From an uncultured Collinsella sp. (lineage in GTDB: Bacteria > Actinomycetota > Coriobacteriia > Coriobacteriales > Coriobacteriaceae): a stretch of DNA of 14,049 bases. The notes beneath the pieces are model-generated. The model was not told where the DNA came from. It made no database searches and saw only the letters and a program-made list of their open reading frames with translations. The translations under genes were made by a program, and so were the position numbers. The stretch spans positions 1 to 14,049 of the forward strand of contig CAAENB010000151.1 of NCBI GenBank assembly GCA_900757235.1. The letters are read 5' to 3'. Shown here piece by piece: positions 7,433 through 14,049 of the stretch (positions are counted from its first letter, which is position 1; each line of letters begins with the position of its first letter).

Positions 7433-7454
7433 GCACTTTGACAGCGTAAAGTGC
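7433..7454. promoter_or_regulatory. Inverted repeat before the amidohydrolase gene, candidate operator
   Basis: GCACTTT (7433-7439) and AAAGTGC (7448-7454) are exact reverse complements with an 8-bp spacer, 31 bp upstream of the ATG at 7402. The position fits an operator in the short gap between the upstream terminator and this operon. The best promoter I can place is weak: TTGTGC (7459-7464) and TCAAAG (7436-7441), 17 bp apart, with the second box inside the inverted repeat. As RNA it could instead form a small hairpin in the leader. Confidence 0.4.
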
Positions 7455-7480
7455 AAGGCACAACTGTAAGGGCATGACAT

Positions 7481-7507
7481 AAAAACCGCCGCCCTGGGAG
7501 GGCGGCG
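7481..7507 (-). terminator. Intrinsic terminator of the EamA gene
   Basis: A perfect 9-bp GC-rich stem (7487-7495 with 7499-7507) and a 3-nt loop are followed within one base on the minus strand by TTTTT (7481-7485). It begins 12 bp past the EamA stop codon. It separates the EamA unit from the amidohydrolase-MFS operon. Confidence 0.92.
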
Positions 7508-7518
7508 CAACAAGTTGT

Positions 7519-8502
7519 TTACAATTGCGGGCGAGATTTTCGGCGCAAGAAATCGAAATGCGTCTCGCTCAAGATAATCGACAAAAAGATGAGCGCAAAG
7601 CCGGCAAGCAGGCGCGAGGTGAGCGCCTCCCCCATCAACAACACCGAGAACAGCACACCCGAGGGCGACTCCATCGAAAGAAGCAACGAGCCCGTCGAGG
7701 CCGGGACGTGCGCCAGACCGACGTTTTGGACGAGCAGTGCCACGCACGTGCAGCCCACCGAGAGGAAGACCATCACGCCGATAAAACTCGGCGTCCACAC
7801 GGACAGAGGCGCCTGAGTCTCGAATAGTAGCGACGTGATTAAGCTCAAAACGCCATTGCCCACAAACATCCAAAACGTGATGACGTTGATATCCATCTTG
7901 CGGCCATACTTGGCGGTCACCGCCATCTGGATAGCAAAGAAGACCGCGCCGCCCAGCGTGATGGCATCTCCAGCATTGAACTCGACGCTATCGAGTGCCA
8001 CCAGGCCAATGCCCGCCAGGCACAGCAATGCAGCGCCCAAGTTGTAACGGGTAAGCCTTTCTCCGCTCAGGACATAGCTCGCAAACGGCACGAGGATGCA
8101 ATAGGTACCCGTCAAAAAAGCACTCTTGCCCGCCGTGGTCTGCGCCAGGCCAATCGTCTGCAAACCGTACGCGCCCCACATAAGTGCGCCCATACCAAGC
8201 CCGACGATAAGGTTGCGAGCATTAAAGTGTGCGATGATGCGTTTGCGGAAGATGGCGAACATAACCAGCGAAGCCGGGAGAAAGCGAACGTAGACCAGCT
8301 CGAACACCGGAATGGTGTCGAGTGCGTCCTTCATAGTGGTAAAGGAGTAGCCCCAGATAATCGCCACCGAAAGCAGTAGAACTTTCCAGAACAGCGGCGA
8401 ACGAGCACCGGCACCACGGGAGGTGCCGCCCGCACCCAGGTCCTCGCGAGCAACAGGGCTATCGGGCATGTTTTCAATTTCGTTGGCAGCGTATTGGGCC
8501 AT
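7519..8502 (-). CDS. DMT-superfamily transporter, EamA domains
   Basis: This is a 327-residue inner-membrane protein of the drug/metabolite transporter superfamily with two EamA repeats and about ten membrane segments. These proteins usually export amino acids or other metabolites. A hydrophilic ~35-residue N-terminus precedes the first helix, which carries the typical IIWGYSFTTMKDAL stretch (48-61). The repeat signature AQTTAGKSAFLTGTY (120-134), followed by ILVPF and SGERL (146-150), marks the end of the first domain; the second repeat runs from about residue 180. The ATG at 8502 has GAGGA six bases upstream. An internal ATG at residue 12 is a less likely alternative, as no comparable site precedes it. 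It is a single-gene unit bounded by terminators on both sides. The substrate and direction of transport are not evident from the sequence. Confidence 0.9.
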   Translation of the reverse strand: MAQYAANEIENMPDSPVAREDLGAGGTSRGAGARSPLFWKVLLLSVAIIWGYSFTTMKDALDTIPVFELVYVRFLPASLVMFAIFRKRIIAHFNARNLIVGLGMGALMWGAYGLQTIGLAQTTAGKSAFLTGTYCILVPFASYVLSGERLTRYNLGAALLCLAGIGLVALDSVEFNAGDAITLGGAVFFAIQMAVTAKYGRKMDINVITFWMFVGNGVLSLITSLLFETQAPLSVWTPSFIGVMVFLSVGCTCVALLVQNVGLAHVPASTGSLLLSMESPSGVLFSVLLMGEALTSRLLAGFALIFLSIILSETHFDFLRRKSRPQL

Positions 8503-8542
8503 GGAACATCCTCACACTCAAACTGGGCGTGGTGTCCGCACG

Positions 8543-8571
8543 CGTATGGCTGCGTGCCGCCTCATGGTCAA
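8543..8571 (-). promoter_or_regulatory. Possible promoter of the EamA gene
   Basis: TTGACC (8566-8571) and CATACG (8543-8548) on the minus strand are 17 bp apart, about 40 bp before the ATG at 8502. The -35 box is good but the -10 box is poor. The -35 box directly follows the T-tract of the upstream terminator, a compact arrangement. Confidence 0.3.
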
Positions 8572-8608
8572 ATAAAAACGGGACGCGCCGGACCCCCGGC
8601 ACGCCCCG
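8572..8608 (-). terminator. Intrinsic terminator of the YhgE operon
   Basis: A 13-bp stem (8579-8591 with 8596-8608), broken only by G-U-compatible mismatches, has a 4-nt loop and is followed on the minus strand by TTTTTAT. It lies about 95 bp past the stop of the downstream YhgE gene. The stretch between them (8609-8702) shows nothing I can identify. Confidence 0.9.
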
Positions 8609-8702
8609 CTACTGTAGCAACAACCAGCGTTGCACCGCAATCCAGCCCACTAAAGCGTCAGCAAAGTGAACCTCGATGTTTTGTCAATGTCACGCTGTTG
8701 CA

Positions 8703-10892
8703 CTAAATAAGCTTCGTGCTTTCAAGCTTTTCGATAATCCAGTCGTTGGCTTTGATGACCGGGCGGCGGAAGACGACGCCCAGTGCCAGCGACGGAATCA
8801 GATAGCTCGCCAGAATGCCAAGTTCAACCCAGTACTCCATATGGTAGGCGCCAGCCATGGCGGCATGCATGGCGTTGATGCCGTGAGTGAACGGCAGGAA
8901 CGGATAGATCGCCTGGAACACAGGGCCGGTCATCTCGATGGGGAACGTACCGCCCGAACCGCCGACCTGCATAACCAACAGCACAACGGCGAGCGCCTTA
9001 CCGATATCACCAAACGACACGGTGAGCGTGTAGACGATATTGGAGAACACGAGACTCGCGACCCAGCCGGCAAGTACAAACTGCAGCGGGTTGTCGCATT
9101 GGATGCCAAAGAACAGGATGTCACCCGCGCACACGAGTGTCGCCTGCAGCAGGGCCAGACCTCCAAAGAACAGGTAGCGGCCCAGGTAGATCTCGTGCAG
9201 GCGCACGGGGATCAGCTCGTTGATGAGCTCATCGTCAACCGAGACCTTCATCATGGCCGCCAGTACAATCGAGCCCACCCACAGCGACAGAATCGTGTAG
9301 AACGGTGCCATGGCCGAACCGTAGTTGCGGATCGGATAGACCGGCTTGCGGTCGAGCGCGACGGGGCCGGAAAGCGACACGGCGAGGCCCTCAGGGTCGT
9401 TGCCAATCATCGTCTTGATCGTGGCAAGGTCGTCCGACATCAGGGCGCCATCGAGCTCGTCCTTAAAGGCGCTGATCTTATCGGACGCTTCACCTAGCTG
9501 ATCGGAAGCCTTGTTGACCAGCGTCGCAGCCTTGGAGAGGCCCTTTGCGAGCGAGCCAGAGGCGTCGGTCAGACCGCTCACGGCGCTATCCAAGTCACCC
9601 GAGATACCGTTCAGGGAATCCAGAACGCCCGAAATGGTCTTCTTGAGCTCCTTGGCCTTAACCGAGAACGTGGAATCGTAGTCGGACTTGGCTCCCGAGA
9701 TACCCGCCTTGGCATCGGCGATGGCCTGGTCGACCTCGGCACGCGAGTTGTTGACCTCCGCCATGCCGTCCGAAAGGGACTTTGCGGTCGCCGTCAGGTC
9801 CTTCGCATTGTTGCGGTACTCCACGGCAATTCTGCCCAGCGACGTCGCAGCGGACTCGAGACCGTCTTTGAGCTTGTCATCACTCACCTGGTCGGCAAGG
9901 TTACGGAGCTGATCGGTCATCGCATCGATATCGTCAGCACGCGTATTGAGCGCCGCTGCGGCTTCGTTGAGCTGAGACACCGTAAGGTAAACATGCTGAT
10001 TCGCGGCATCGAATGCCTTCGCAAGCTCGGCGGACACGTTGTCGAACGAGCCCGCGCTTCCGTCAATCGCCGCGTCAACGGCATCGTTGGCGGCCTTGAG
10101 CGCTTCCTTGGAATCATTGATGCCACTCTTGGCGTGCTCCATCAGCTGCTTCGTCGACTCATCAACGGTGCCCGTCTGCTTGAGCATGCCGCCCGCCGAT
10201 GTCAGTGAATCGGACGTGGAGCTCAAAATGCCCGCGAGCGACGTCGCACTCGCCTGAACGTCCTGCAGGTCCTCGACCGAATCGCCCAGCGTCGAGGACA
10301 GATTGGCGATAAAGCTGCTCACCTGGTCGGTACTCATATAGTCGAGCAGGCTGGACACGGTCTTAAGGCCGATGGTCGTGATGGTCTTGGTAAAGGTCTC
10401 GTTGACCTGACTCTGGACGGCGCTCGAACCCTTTTCAGTCACGATCTGTGCGATGGCGTTGGCCTTCTGATTCTCATAGAACTCGATATCGGCGTGCTTC
10501 ACCTCGGTCGAGAAAAGCGTCATCATGTCGGCGCTAAACGTTTTAGGGATAACGACGGCAGCGTAGTACGCGCCCGACTTAACGCCCTCAATCGCCTTAT
10601 CACGGTCGTTGAGGACGACCCAGTCGAAGTTCTCGTTGCCGCGCAGGGTGGCGGTTACGTTTTCGCCCACGTTGACCTCGACGGGAATCAGATCGCTCTC
10701 GTAACCCTCATCGGTGTTGACCACTGCAATCTTAAGGTTGCCGGTATTGCCGTAGGGATCCCAGCTTCCGGCGATGTTAAACCATGCATAGAGACATGGC
10801 ACGATGATCAGGCCCATCACGACGACCATGCCGATCACGGAGCGAGACACGTTTTGGACATCGCGCTTAAACAGGTGCAGGATGTTTTTCAT
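8703..10892 (-). CDS. YhgE/Pip-family membrane protein, shorter copy
   Basis: This is a 729-residue membrane protein of the YhgE/Pip family (relatives include the lactococcal phage infection protein, Bacillus YueB and the type VII secretion protein EsaA). One N-terminal helix (about 19-40) is followed by the family signature SWDPYGNT (43-50) and an extracytoplasmic mixed domain. A long stretch to about residue 490, rich in Ala, Ser, Asp and Lys, is predicted coiled coil. The C-terminal ABC-2-permease-like domain (about 525-712) has five or six helices, with the conserved GGSGGTFPIEM and PFLPFTHGIN motifs. It ends soon after the last helix. The ATG directly abuts the stop of the upstream YhgE gene, with AAAGGAGGTGA inside that gene's end, so translation is coupled. 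The family's cellular role is poorly defined; phage adsorption and envelope or secretion functions are known for relatives. Family assignment is firm, function is not. Confidence 0.9.
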   Translation of the reverse strand: MKNILHLFKRDVQNVSRSVIGMVVVMGLIIVPCLYAWFNIAGSWDPYGNTGNLKIAVVNTDEGYESDLIPVEVNVGENVTATLRGNENFDWVVLNDRDKAIEGVKSGAYYAAVVIPKTFSADMMTLFSTEVKHADIEFYENQKANAIAQIVTEKGSSAVQSQVNETFTKTITTIGLKTVSSLLDYMSTDQVSSFIANLSSTLGDSVEDLQDVQASATSLAGILSSTSDSLTSAGGMLKQTGTVDESTKQLMEHAKSGINDSKEALKAANDAVDAAIDGSAGSFDNVSAELAKAFDAANQHVYLTVSQLNEAAAALNTRADDIDAMTDQLRNLADQVSDDKLKDGLESAATSLGRIAVEYRNNAKDLTATAKSLSDGMAEVNNSRAEVDQAIADAKAGISGAKSDYDSTFSVKAKELKKTISGVLDSLNGISGDLDSAVSGLTDASGSLAKGLSKAATLVNKASDQLGEASDKISAFKDELDGALMSDDLATIKTMIGNDPEGLAVSLSGPVALDRKPVYPIRNYGSAMAPFYTILSLWVGSIVLAAMMKVSVDDELINELIPVRLHEIYLGRYLFFGGLALLQATLVCAGDILFFGIQCDNPLQFVLAGWVASLVFSNIVYTLTVSFGDIGKALAVVLLVMQVGGSGGTFPIEMTGPVFQAIYPFLPFTHGINAMHAAMAGAYHMEYWVELGILASYLIPSLALGVVFRRPVIKANDWIIEKLESTKLI

Positions 10893-13682
10893 TTATGCCT
10901 CACCTCCTTTAGAGTGCTTGCCAAGCGAGGTGGTGTCCCCGTCGTTTCCGTTTACGTTGTCAGCGCCGTCGGCATCTTGAGCCTTACGATGCGCACCGAT
11001 ATGCGACAGACGGCTCGTAGGCTGTTCGCCTCCCTTGGCGCCACGCTCGCTGGCGTTGAGACCAAACATGCGACGGGCGGCAGGGATGGCAGCCGTGTGC
11101 TCGCGCATCTCGCGGCGAAGGTCCTCGTCCGAAAGCGCCGAGATACGCATCTGGGTATTGAGGCTCGCACGGATGTATTCGATGTTGATGAGCCAGCCGC
11201 AGATGGCGATAACCGAAATGATCCAGATAACGAGCAGGATGATCTTGCCGTTATTGTCGATATCGAGCACCGTCGAAAGCACAAAGAGCAGAACCTGCAC
11301 GCCTACCACGGCGGCAAAACCGCCCTTGATGTAGTACGGGTAGCGATGCTCAAACGCCACGGCATGATCGAGCAGCTCGCGACGGTACGAATCCGAATCG
11401 AGCATGACGCGCATGGCCGTGCGCAGCGAATAGCGCTGGCGCGGCAGGTCGTTGAACTCGCAGATCATGAGGCCCGTCGTGGAAAGCTGCTTGTCAAAGA
11501 GCAGGTTGAGGTTGAGCAGCAGCGGACGCAGCTGCAAGCCAATAAAGAGTGCGATGGCAAGGAACACGCCCAGGATGCACAGGTTGAACAGGTAGTTGAA
11601 CGAATACATGCCACCGACGGTCTCGCGCAGCAGGTTGATGCCATAGGTGAAGGGCAGCAGCGGATGCAGCCATTGGAAGAAGCCGGGCATCATCTCGATG
11701 GGATACATGCCCGACGAGCCGGGGATCTGCACAATGACGAGGATGACGCCAATGGCTTTACCGATATGCTTAAACGTGGTGGACAGCGCATAGATGATGT
11801 TGACGTAGGTGAACGAAATAGCGATGCCGCCCAGTACAAAGAGCAGCGGATTGACGCACTGAACGCCAATGACCAGATCTCCCACCGTAACGATGATGGC
11901 CTGCAACGCACCCAGGATCACCAGCAGCAGCCAGCGGCCAAAGTAGCCCTGACGCGCCGTAAAGCTACCGATGCCCTCGCGGTCGACCTCGAGTTTATAG
12001 ATAGCGATGAGCACATAGCCGCCTACCCACAGCGCCAGATTGGTGTAAAAGGGCGCGATGCCCGAGCCAAAGCTCTTGACCGGATAGATTGACTTGGACG
12101 TCAGCTCAACCGGAGATGCCATGAAATCTGCCACGTCATTGACGTCGACGTCCATGAGGTCGGCTAACTCGCCCATAGACTCAGAGGTCTGCAGCGCCGC
12201 AATGTCATTGGCGGCGGTCGCTAGCTTGTCCTGAACCTTGGCAAGGGAGGCGTCGGTTTGGGACAGCGTGGTCTTTGCCTGCTTGAGCGTGGCGTCGAGC
12301 TGCGCCAGCGTGCCGCGCGCGCTCGCTATCGTGGGGGTCATACCCGACACAATGCCGGTCAAATCGCCCGAAACGGCGGCAAAGGAGTCAAGCGCGCTCG
12401 AAGCCTTCGGAAGTGCGTTCTGACCCAGATCGGTCTGAGCCTGACCGAGGTTAGCCGTACCGGTCTGAATTGCCGCGTTGAGTGCGTTGCTCGCGTTCGA
12501 GATTGCCGTAGCGTCGTTTGCCATGGCGCTCGACTGTGCAGAAAGGCCATCCTTGATGCTCTGCAGCTTCTGGTTTTGCTCGCGAAGCGAATCGATGGTC
12601 GATACAATGCGCGCGTCAATTTCCTCGGAACCTGTCGACGTGTCATTAACGAGAATCTCCAAGTGCCCGATAACGGCCTTATTGTGATCGATCGTCGCCT
12701 GGAGAGACTCGAGCGAGTTGTCGATGCGGGTGGTCGTAGATGTGACCGTACCCGTTAGCTTGCCAATCGCAGCGTTCGCGGAGGCTGACGTCTTGGTGAG
12801 TGCAAGGCTACCTTCCGAGAGTGCCTTGGAGAGCGAGGTGATAGAGTTGCCCGCCGTGGCGCGAGCCTCGCCCAGCAGGTCGTTGCCCTGGGAGATTGCC
12901 TGCGTCAGCGACGGTGCCTGACCTTGCAAGCCGGCAAGCGCCGCATCAGCCGAGGCGATAGCGCCACTCGTCTTATCGATGGCGGCATTCATATCGCCAA
13001 TCGAATCGCGCACCTCACCCAAGGTGTCGGATGCCTCGGACACCGAACTTGTCAGCGAGTCCTGAGTCTGGGTTGCCTTGTCCTTTAAATCGACACCGGC
13101 ATCCTTGGCGATACTGGCAACAGTCTCGCCCACCGTGGAGACAAACTCCGAGTTGATCTGCTCCTCGATGGTGTTGGCACCGGTATCGGTGACCTTGGGC
13201 GCAATGGCGCTCTTCTTCTCATTGACGTAATAGGTGAGCTTCGGCTGATGGTAATTGCCATCGAGCATCGAGACAAGATTGTCGGAGAAGTTCTTGGGGA
13301 TTACGATCGCCGCGTAGTATTCCCCGCTCTCGACGCCCTCTTTGGCATCGGCAGCCGAGTCGACGAAGGTCCAGCCCAGCTGATCGTTTTCCTTGAGCTG
13401 GTCGACCACCTTATCGCCCGCATTGAGCTCGCCCACTAGGTCGTTCTGGGTGCCCTGATCGTTGTTGGCGATAGCGATTTTAATGCCCTGGGTGTTTCCA
13501 TATGGATCCCAGTTAGCCACGATGTTGTACCAAGCGTACAGCGAGGGGATAACGCACACGCCCAGGGTAACCACCAAGGCGACGGGGTTCACAAGCAGTC
13601 GCTTAATGTCGCGCTTGAATATCGCAAAGGAGACCTTTGCATCGGATAGTTTGCTGCCGAGACTCACGCTTGGACCATCCAT
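10893..13682 (-). CDS. YhgE/Pip-family membrane protein with C-terminal extension
   Basis: This 929-residue protein has the same plan as its downstream neighbour: first helix (about 33-54), signature NWDPYGNT (57-64), an extracytoplasmic region, then a Ser/Ala/Thr-rich coiled-coil stretch (about 200-510). The ABC-2-like C-terminal domain has helices near 541-563, 580-605, 612-637, 641-660 and 697-718, with PGSSGMYPIEMMPGFF and PLLPFTYGIN. Unlike the shorter copy it continues for about 200 more residues: a probably cytosolic segment rich in Arg and Asp (725-785), two further hydrophobic helices (about 788-806 and 812-832), and a polar, low-complexity tail to 929. The ATG at 13682 is preceded only by the weak site ACAGG, and no better in-frame start is visible. 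It is first in the two-gene operon. The pair probably forms a heteromeric envelope complex, which is inference. Confidence 0.9.
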   Translation of the reverse strand: MDGPSVSLGSKLSDAKVSFAIFKRDIKRLLVNPVALVVTLGVCVIPSLYAWYNIVANWDPYGNTQGIKIAIANNDQGTQNDLVGELNAGDKVVDQLKENDQLGWTFVDSAADAKEGVESGEYYAAIVIPKNFSDNLVSMLDGNYHQPKLTYYVNEKKSAIAPKVTDTGANTIEEQINSEFVSTVGETVASIAKDAGVDLKDKATQTQDSLTSSVSEASDTLGEVRDSIGDMNAAIDKTSGAIASADAALAGLQGQAPSLTQAISQGNDLLGEARATAGNSITSLSKALSEGSLALTKTSASANAAIGKLTGTVTSTTTRIDNSLESLQATIDHNKAVIGHLEILVNDTSTGSEEIDARIVSTIDSLREQNQKLQSIKDGLSAQSSAMANDATAISNASNALNAAIQTGTANLGQAQTDLGQNALPKASSALDSFAAVSGDLTGIVSGMTPTIASARGTLAQLDATLKQAKTTLSQTDASLAKVQDKLATAANDIAALQTSESMGELADLMDVDVNDVADFMASPVELTSKSIYPVKSFGSGIAPFYTNLALWVGGYVLIAIYKLEVDREGIGSFTARQGYFGRWLLLVILGALQAIIVTVGDLVIGVQCVNPLLFVLGGIAISFTYVNIIYALSTTFKHIGKAIGVILVIVQIPGSSGMYPIEMMPGFFQWLHPLLPFTYGINLLRETVGGMYSFNYLFNLCILGVFLAIALFIGLQLRPLLLNLNLLFDKQLSTTGLMICEFNDLPRQRYSLRTAMRVMLDSDSYRRELLDHAVAFEHRYPYYIKGGFAAVVGVQVLLFVLSTVLDIDNNGKIILLVIWIISVIAICGWLINIEYIRASLNTQMRISALSDEDLRREMREHTAAIPAARRMFGLNASERGAKGGEQPTSRLSHIGAHRKAQDADGADNVNGNDGDTTSLGKHSKGGEA
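10900..10910 (-). promoter_or_regulatory. Ribosome binding site inside the upstream YhgE gene
   Basis: AAAGGAGGTGA on the minus strand is a near-perfect anti-16S match, about eight bases before the ATG at 10892. It is built from codons for the last residues (KGGEA) of the upstream protein, and that protein's TAA touches the ATG. The second protein may therefore be made in higher amount than the first, whose own site is weak. Confidence 0.85.
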
Positions 13683-13712
13683 CCTGTCGTTGAATCAAAT
13701 CGTACTATCAAA

Positions 13713-13754
13713 ACCATTGTACGTAGGCGCTTTAGCGTCTCGAAGCACAATGGT
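13713..13754. promoter_or_regulatory. Inverted repeat and proximal promoter of the YhgE operon
   Basis: On the minus strand TACAAT (13716-13721) is 17 bp from TTCGAG (13739-13744), a promoter with a good -10 and poor -35 about 33 bp before the start codon. An exact 8-bp inverted repeat, ACCATTGT (13713-13720) and ACAATGGT (13747-13754), brackets it with 26 bp between arms. One arm covers the -10 box and the other lies just upstream of the -35. This fits repression by a DNA-binding dimer pair, but no regulator is seen. Confidence 0.4.
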
Positions 13755-13796
13755 ATTGAGTTTTGCGGGTAGCAATATACTACGAAGATGAGTTAG

Positions 13797-13836
13797 TGTA
13801 CAGTTGTACAGTATCTTTAATATCAGCAGGTCACAA
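13797..13836 (-). promoter_or_regulatory. TGTACA double repeat with possible distal YhgE promoter
   Basis: TGTACA occurs twice, at 13797-13802 and 13805-13810, each itself a palindrome, within an 8-bp direct repeat (GTGTACAG then TTGTACAG). On the minus strand TTGTGA (13831-13836) and TACTGT (13808-13813) are 17 bp apart, so the repeats overlap and follow the -10 position. This is the placement expected of a repressor operator, for example of a TetR-like protein. The -10 match is weak, so the promoter is tentative. Confidence 0.35.
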
Positions 13837-13871
13837 AACCACAGCCCGCACAAATTAGCAGTCCGGATAAA

Positions 13872-13927
13872 TAGTCATTGGGGACGTTCTTAAACGACTA
13901 GTCAAACAAGAACGTCCCCGATGACTA
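13872..13927. repeat. REPIN-like repeat: two inverted copies of a 29-bp unit
   Basis: Units 13872-13900 and 13899-13927 are inverted copies matching at 24 of 29 positions and sharing the two bases TA. Each has TAGTC/GACTA ends and an offset GGGGACG core starting at unit position 9. The outer 20-bp arms pair with one mismatch, and the junction holds the palindrome GACTAGTC (13896-13903). The plan equals that of the repeat at 4624-4687, although end sequences and flanks of the core differ. A terminator role is unlikely because no T-run follows on either strand. Confidence 0.7.
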
Positions 13928-14049
13928 CTTAGGGCCACGAAAGCGTCGCCGGTTGAGCATAAGTCAGCGAAAACGCCCCTAAGCGAGCAAGGTGACGTGA
14001 AAGAGGAGGGAAGCGTACTTCGGTACGCGACCGACGATTGAACGTCAGA
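13928..14049. other. Structured non-coding stretch running off the window
   Basis: No gene is visible here. CTTAGGG (13928-13934) pairs with CCCTAAG (13977-13983), GCG/CGC flank AAAA (13967-13976), and TGACGT (13993-13998) pairs with ACGTCA (14042-14047). Inside the last pair is a 6-bp stem GCGTAC/GTACGC (14013-14028) closed by a C(TTCG)G tetraloop, a very stable RNA loop. It may be part of a longer repeat or an RNA element whose other half lies beyond the window. I do not recognise it as a known RNA class. Confidence 0.4.

Noticed and set aside
7403..7873. Possible 157-residue N-terminal extension of the M20 amidohydrolase
   Set aside because: The frame stays open by chance through the EamA terminator and 3' end. 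The family domain starts after the ATG at 7402, which has a good ribosome site.
10494..12092. Plus-strand open frame of 532 codons across both YhgE genes
   Set aside because: It spans the junction of two certain minus-strand genes and has the His/Asp/Gln-rich composition typical of antisense translations.
13872..14049. CRISPR repeats or a phage attachment site
   Set aside because: There is no series of evenly spaced direct repeats, no tRNA gene and no integrase. The structure is a pair of inverted units.

Overview
The window most likely comes from a Gram-positive, anaerobic gut actinobacterium of the class Coriobacteriia, plausibly Collinsella. This is inferred from the high-GC codon usage, the protein sequences, the strong AGGAGG-type ribosome sites and the paired YhgE/Pip membrane proteins; no taxonomic marker such as rRNA is present. 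All seven supported genes lie on the minus strand, so transcription runs from high to low coordinates. No plus-strand gene is credible.

In transcription order: two YhgE/Pip-family envelope proteins (13682-10893 and 10892-8703) form a stop-abuts-start operon ending in a clear intrinsic terminator (8572-8608). A DMT/EamA transporter (8502-7519) is a separate unit with its own terminator (7481-7507). Next come an M20 amidohydrolase (7402-6104) and an MFS transporter (6100-4796), three bases apart and translationally coupled, probably an uptake-and-hydrolysis pair for an amide-bonded or N-acylated small molecule. Then follow histidyl-tRNA synthetase hisS (4492-3179) and phosphoenolpyruvate carboxylase ppc (2921-108), each with its own TATAAT box. 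A long hairpin at 1-45 probably ends ppc.

The intergenic DNA is the least ordinary part. Between the MFS gene and hisS, three long hairpins stand almost end to end (4555-4620, 4624-4687, 4699-4760). The middle one consists of two inverted copies of a 31-bp unit. Near the right edge, 13872-13927 has the same design built from a different 29-bp unit. Both unit types have short inverted ends and an offset GGGGACG core. These look like two subfamilies of a REPIN-like mobile repeat. The last ~120 bp hold a further structured element that runs off the window.

Upstream of ppc, the amidohydrolase gene and the YhgE operon there are inverted or direct repeats positioned like operators. No regulator gene is in the window, so their ligands and proteins are unknown. 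I see no CRISPR array, tRNA, rRNA, transposase, prophage or toxin-antitoxin gene. I did not find a convincing new multi-gene system; the repeat family and the unusual YhgE pair are the best leads.
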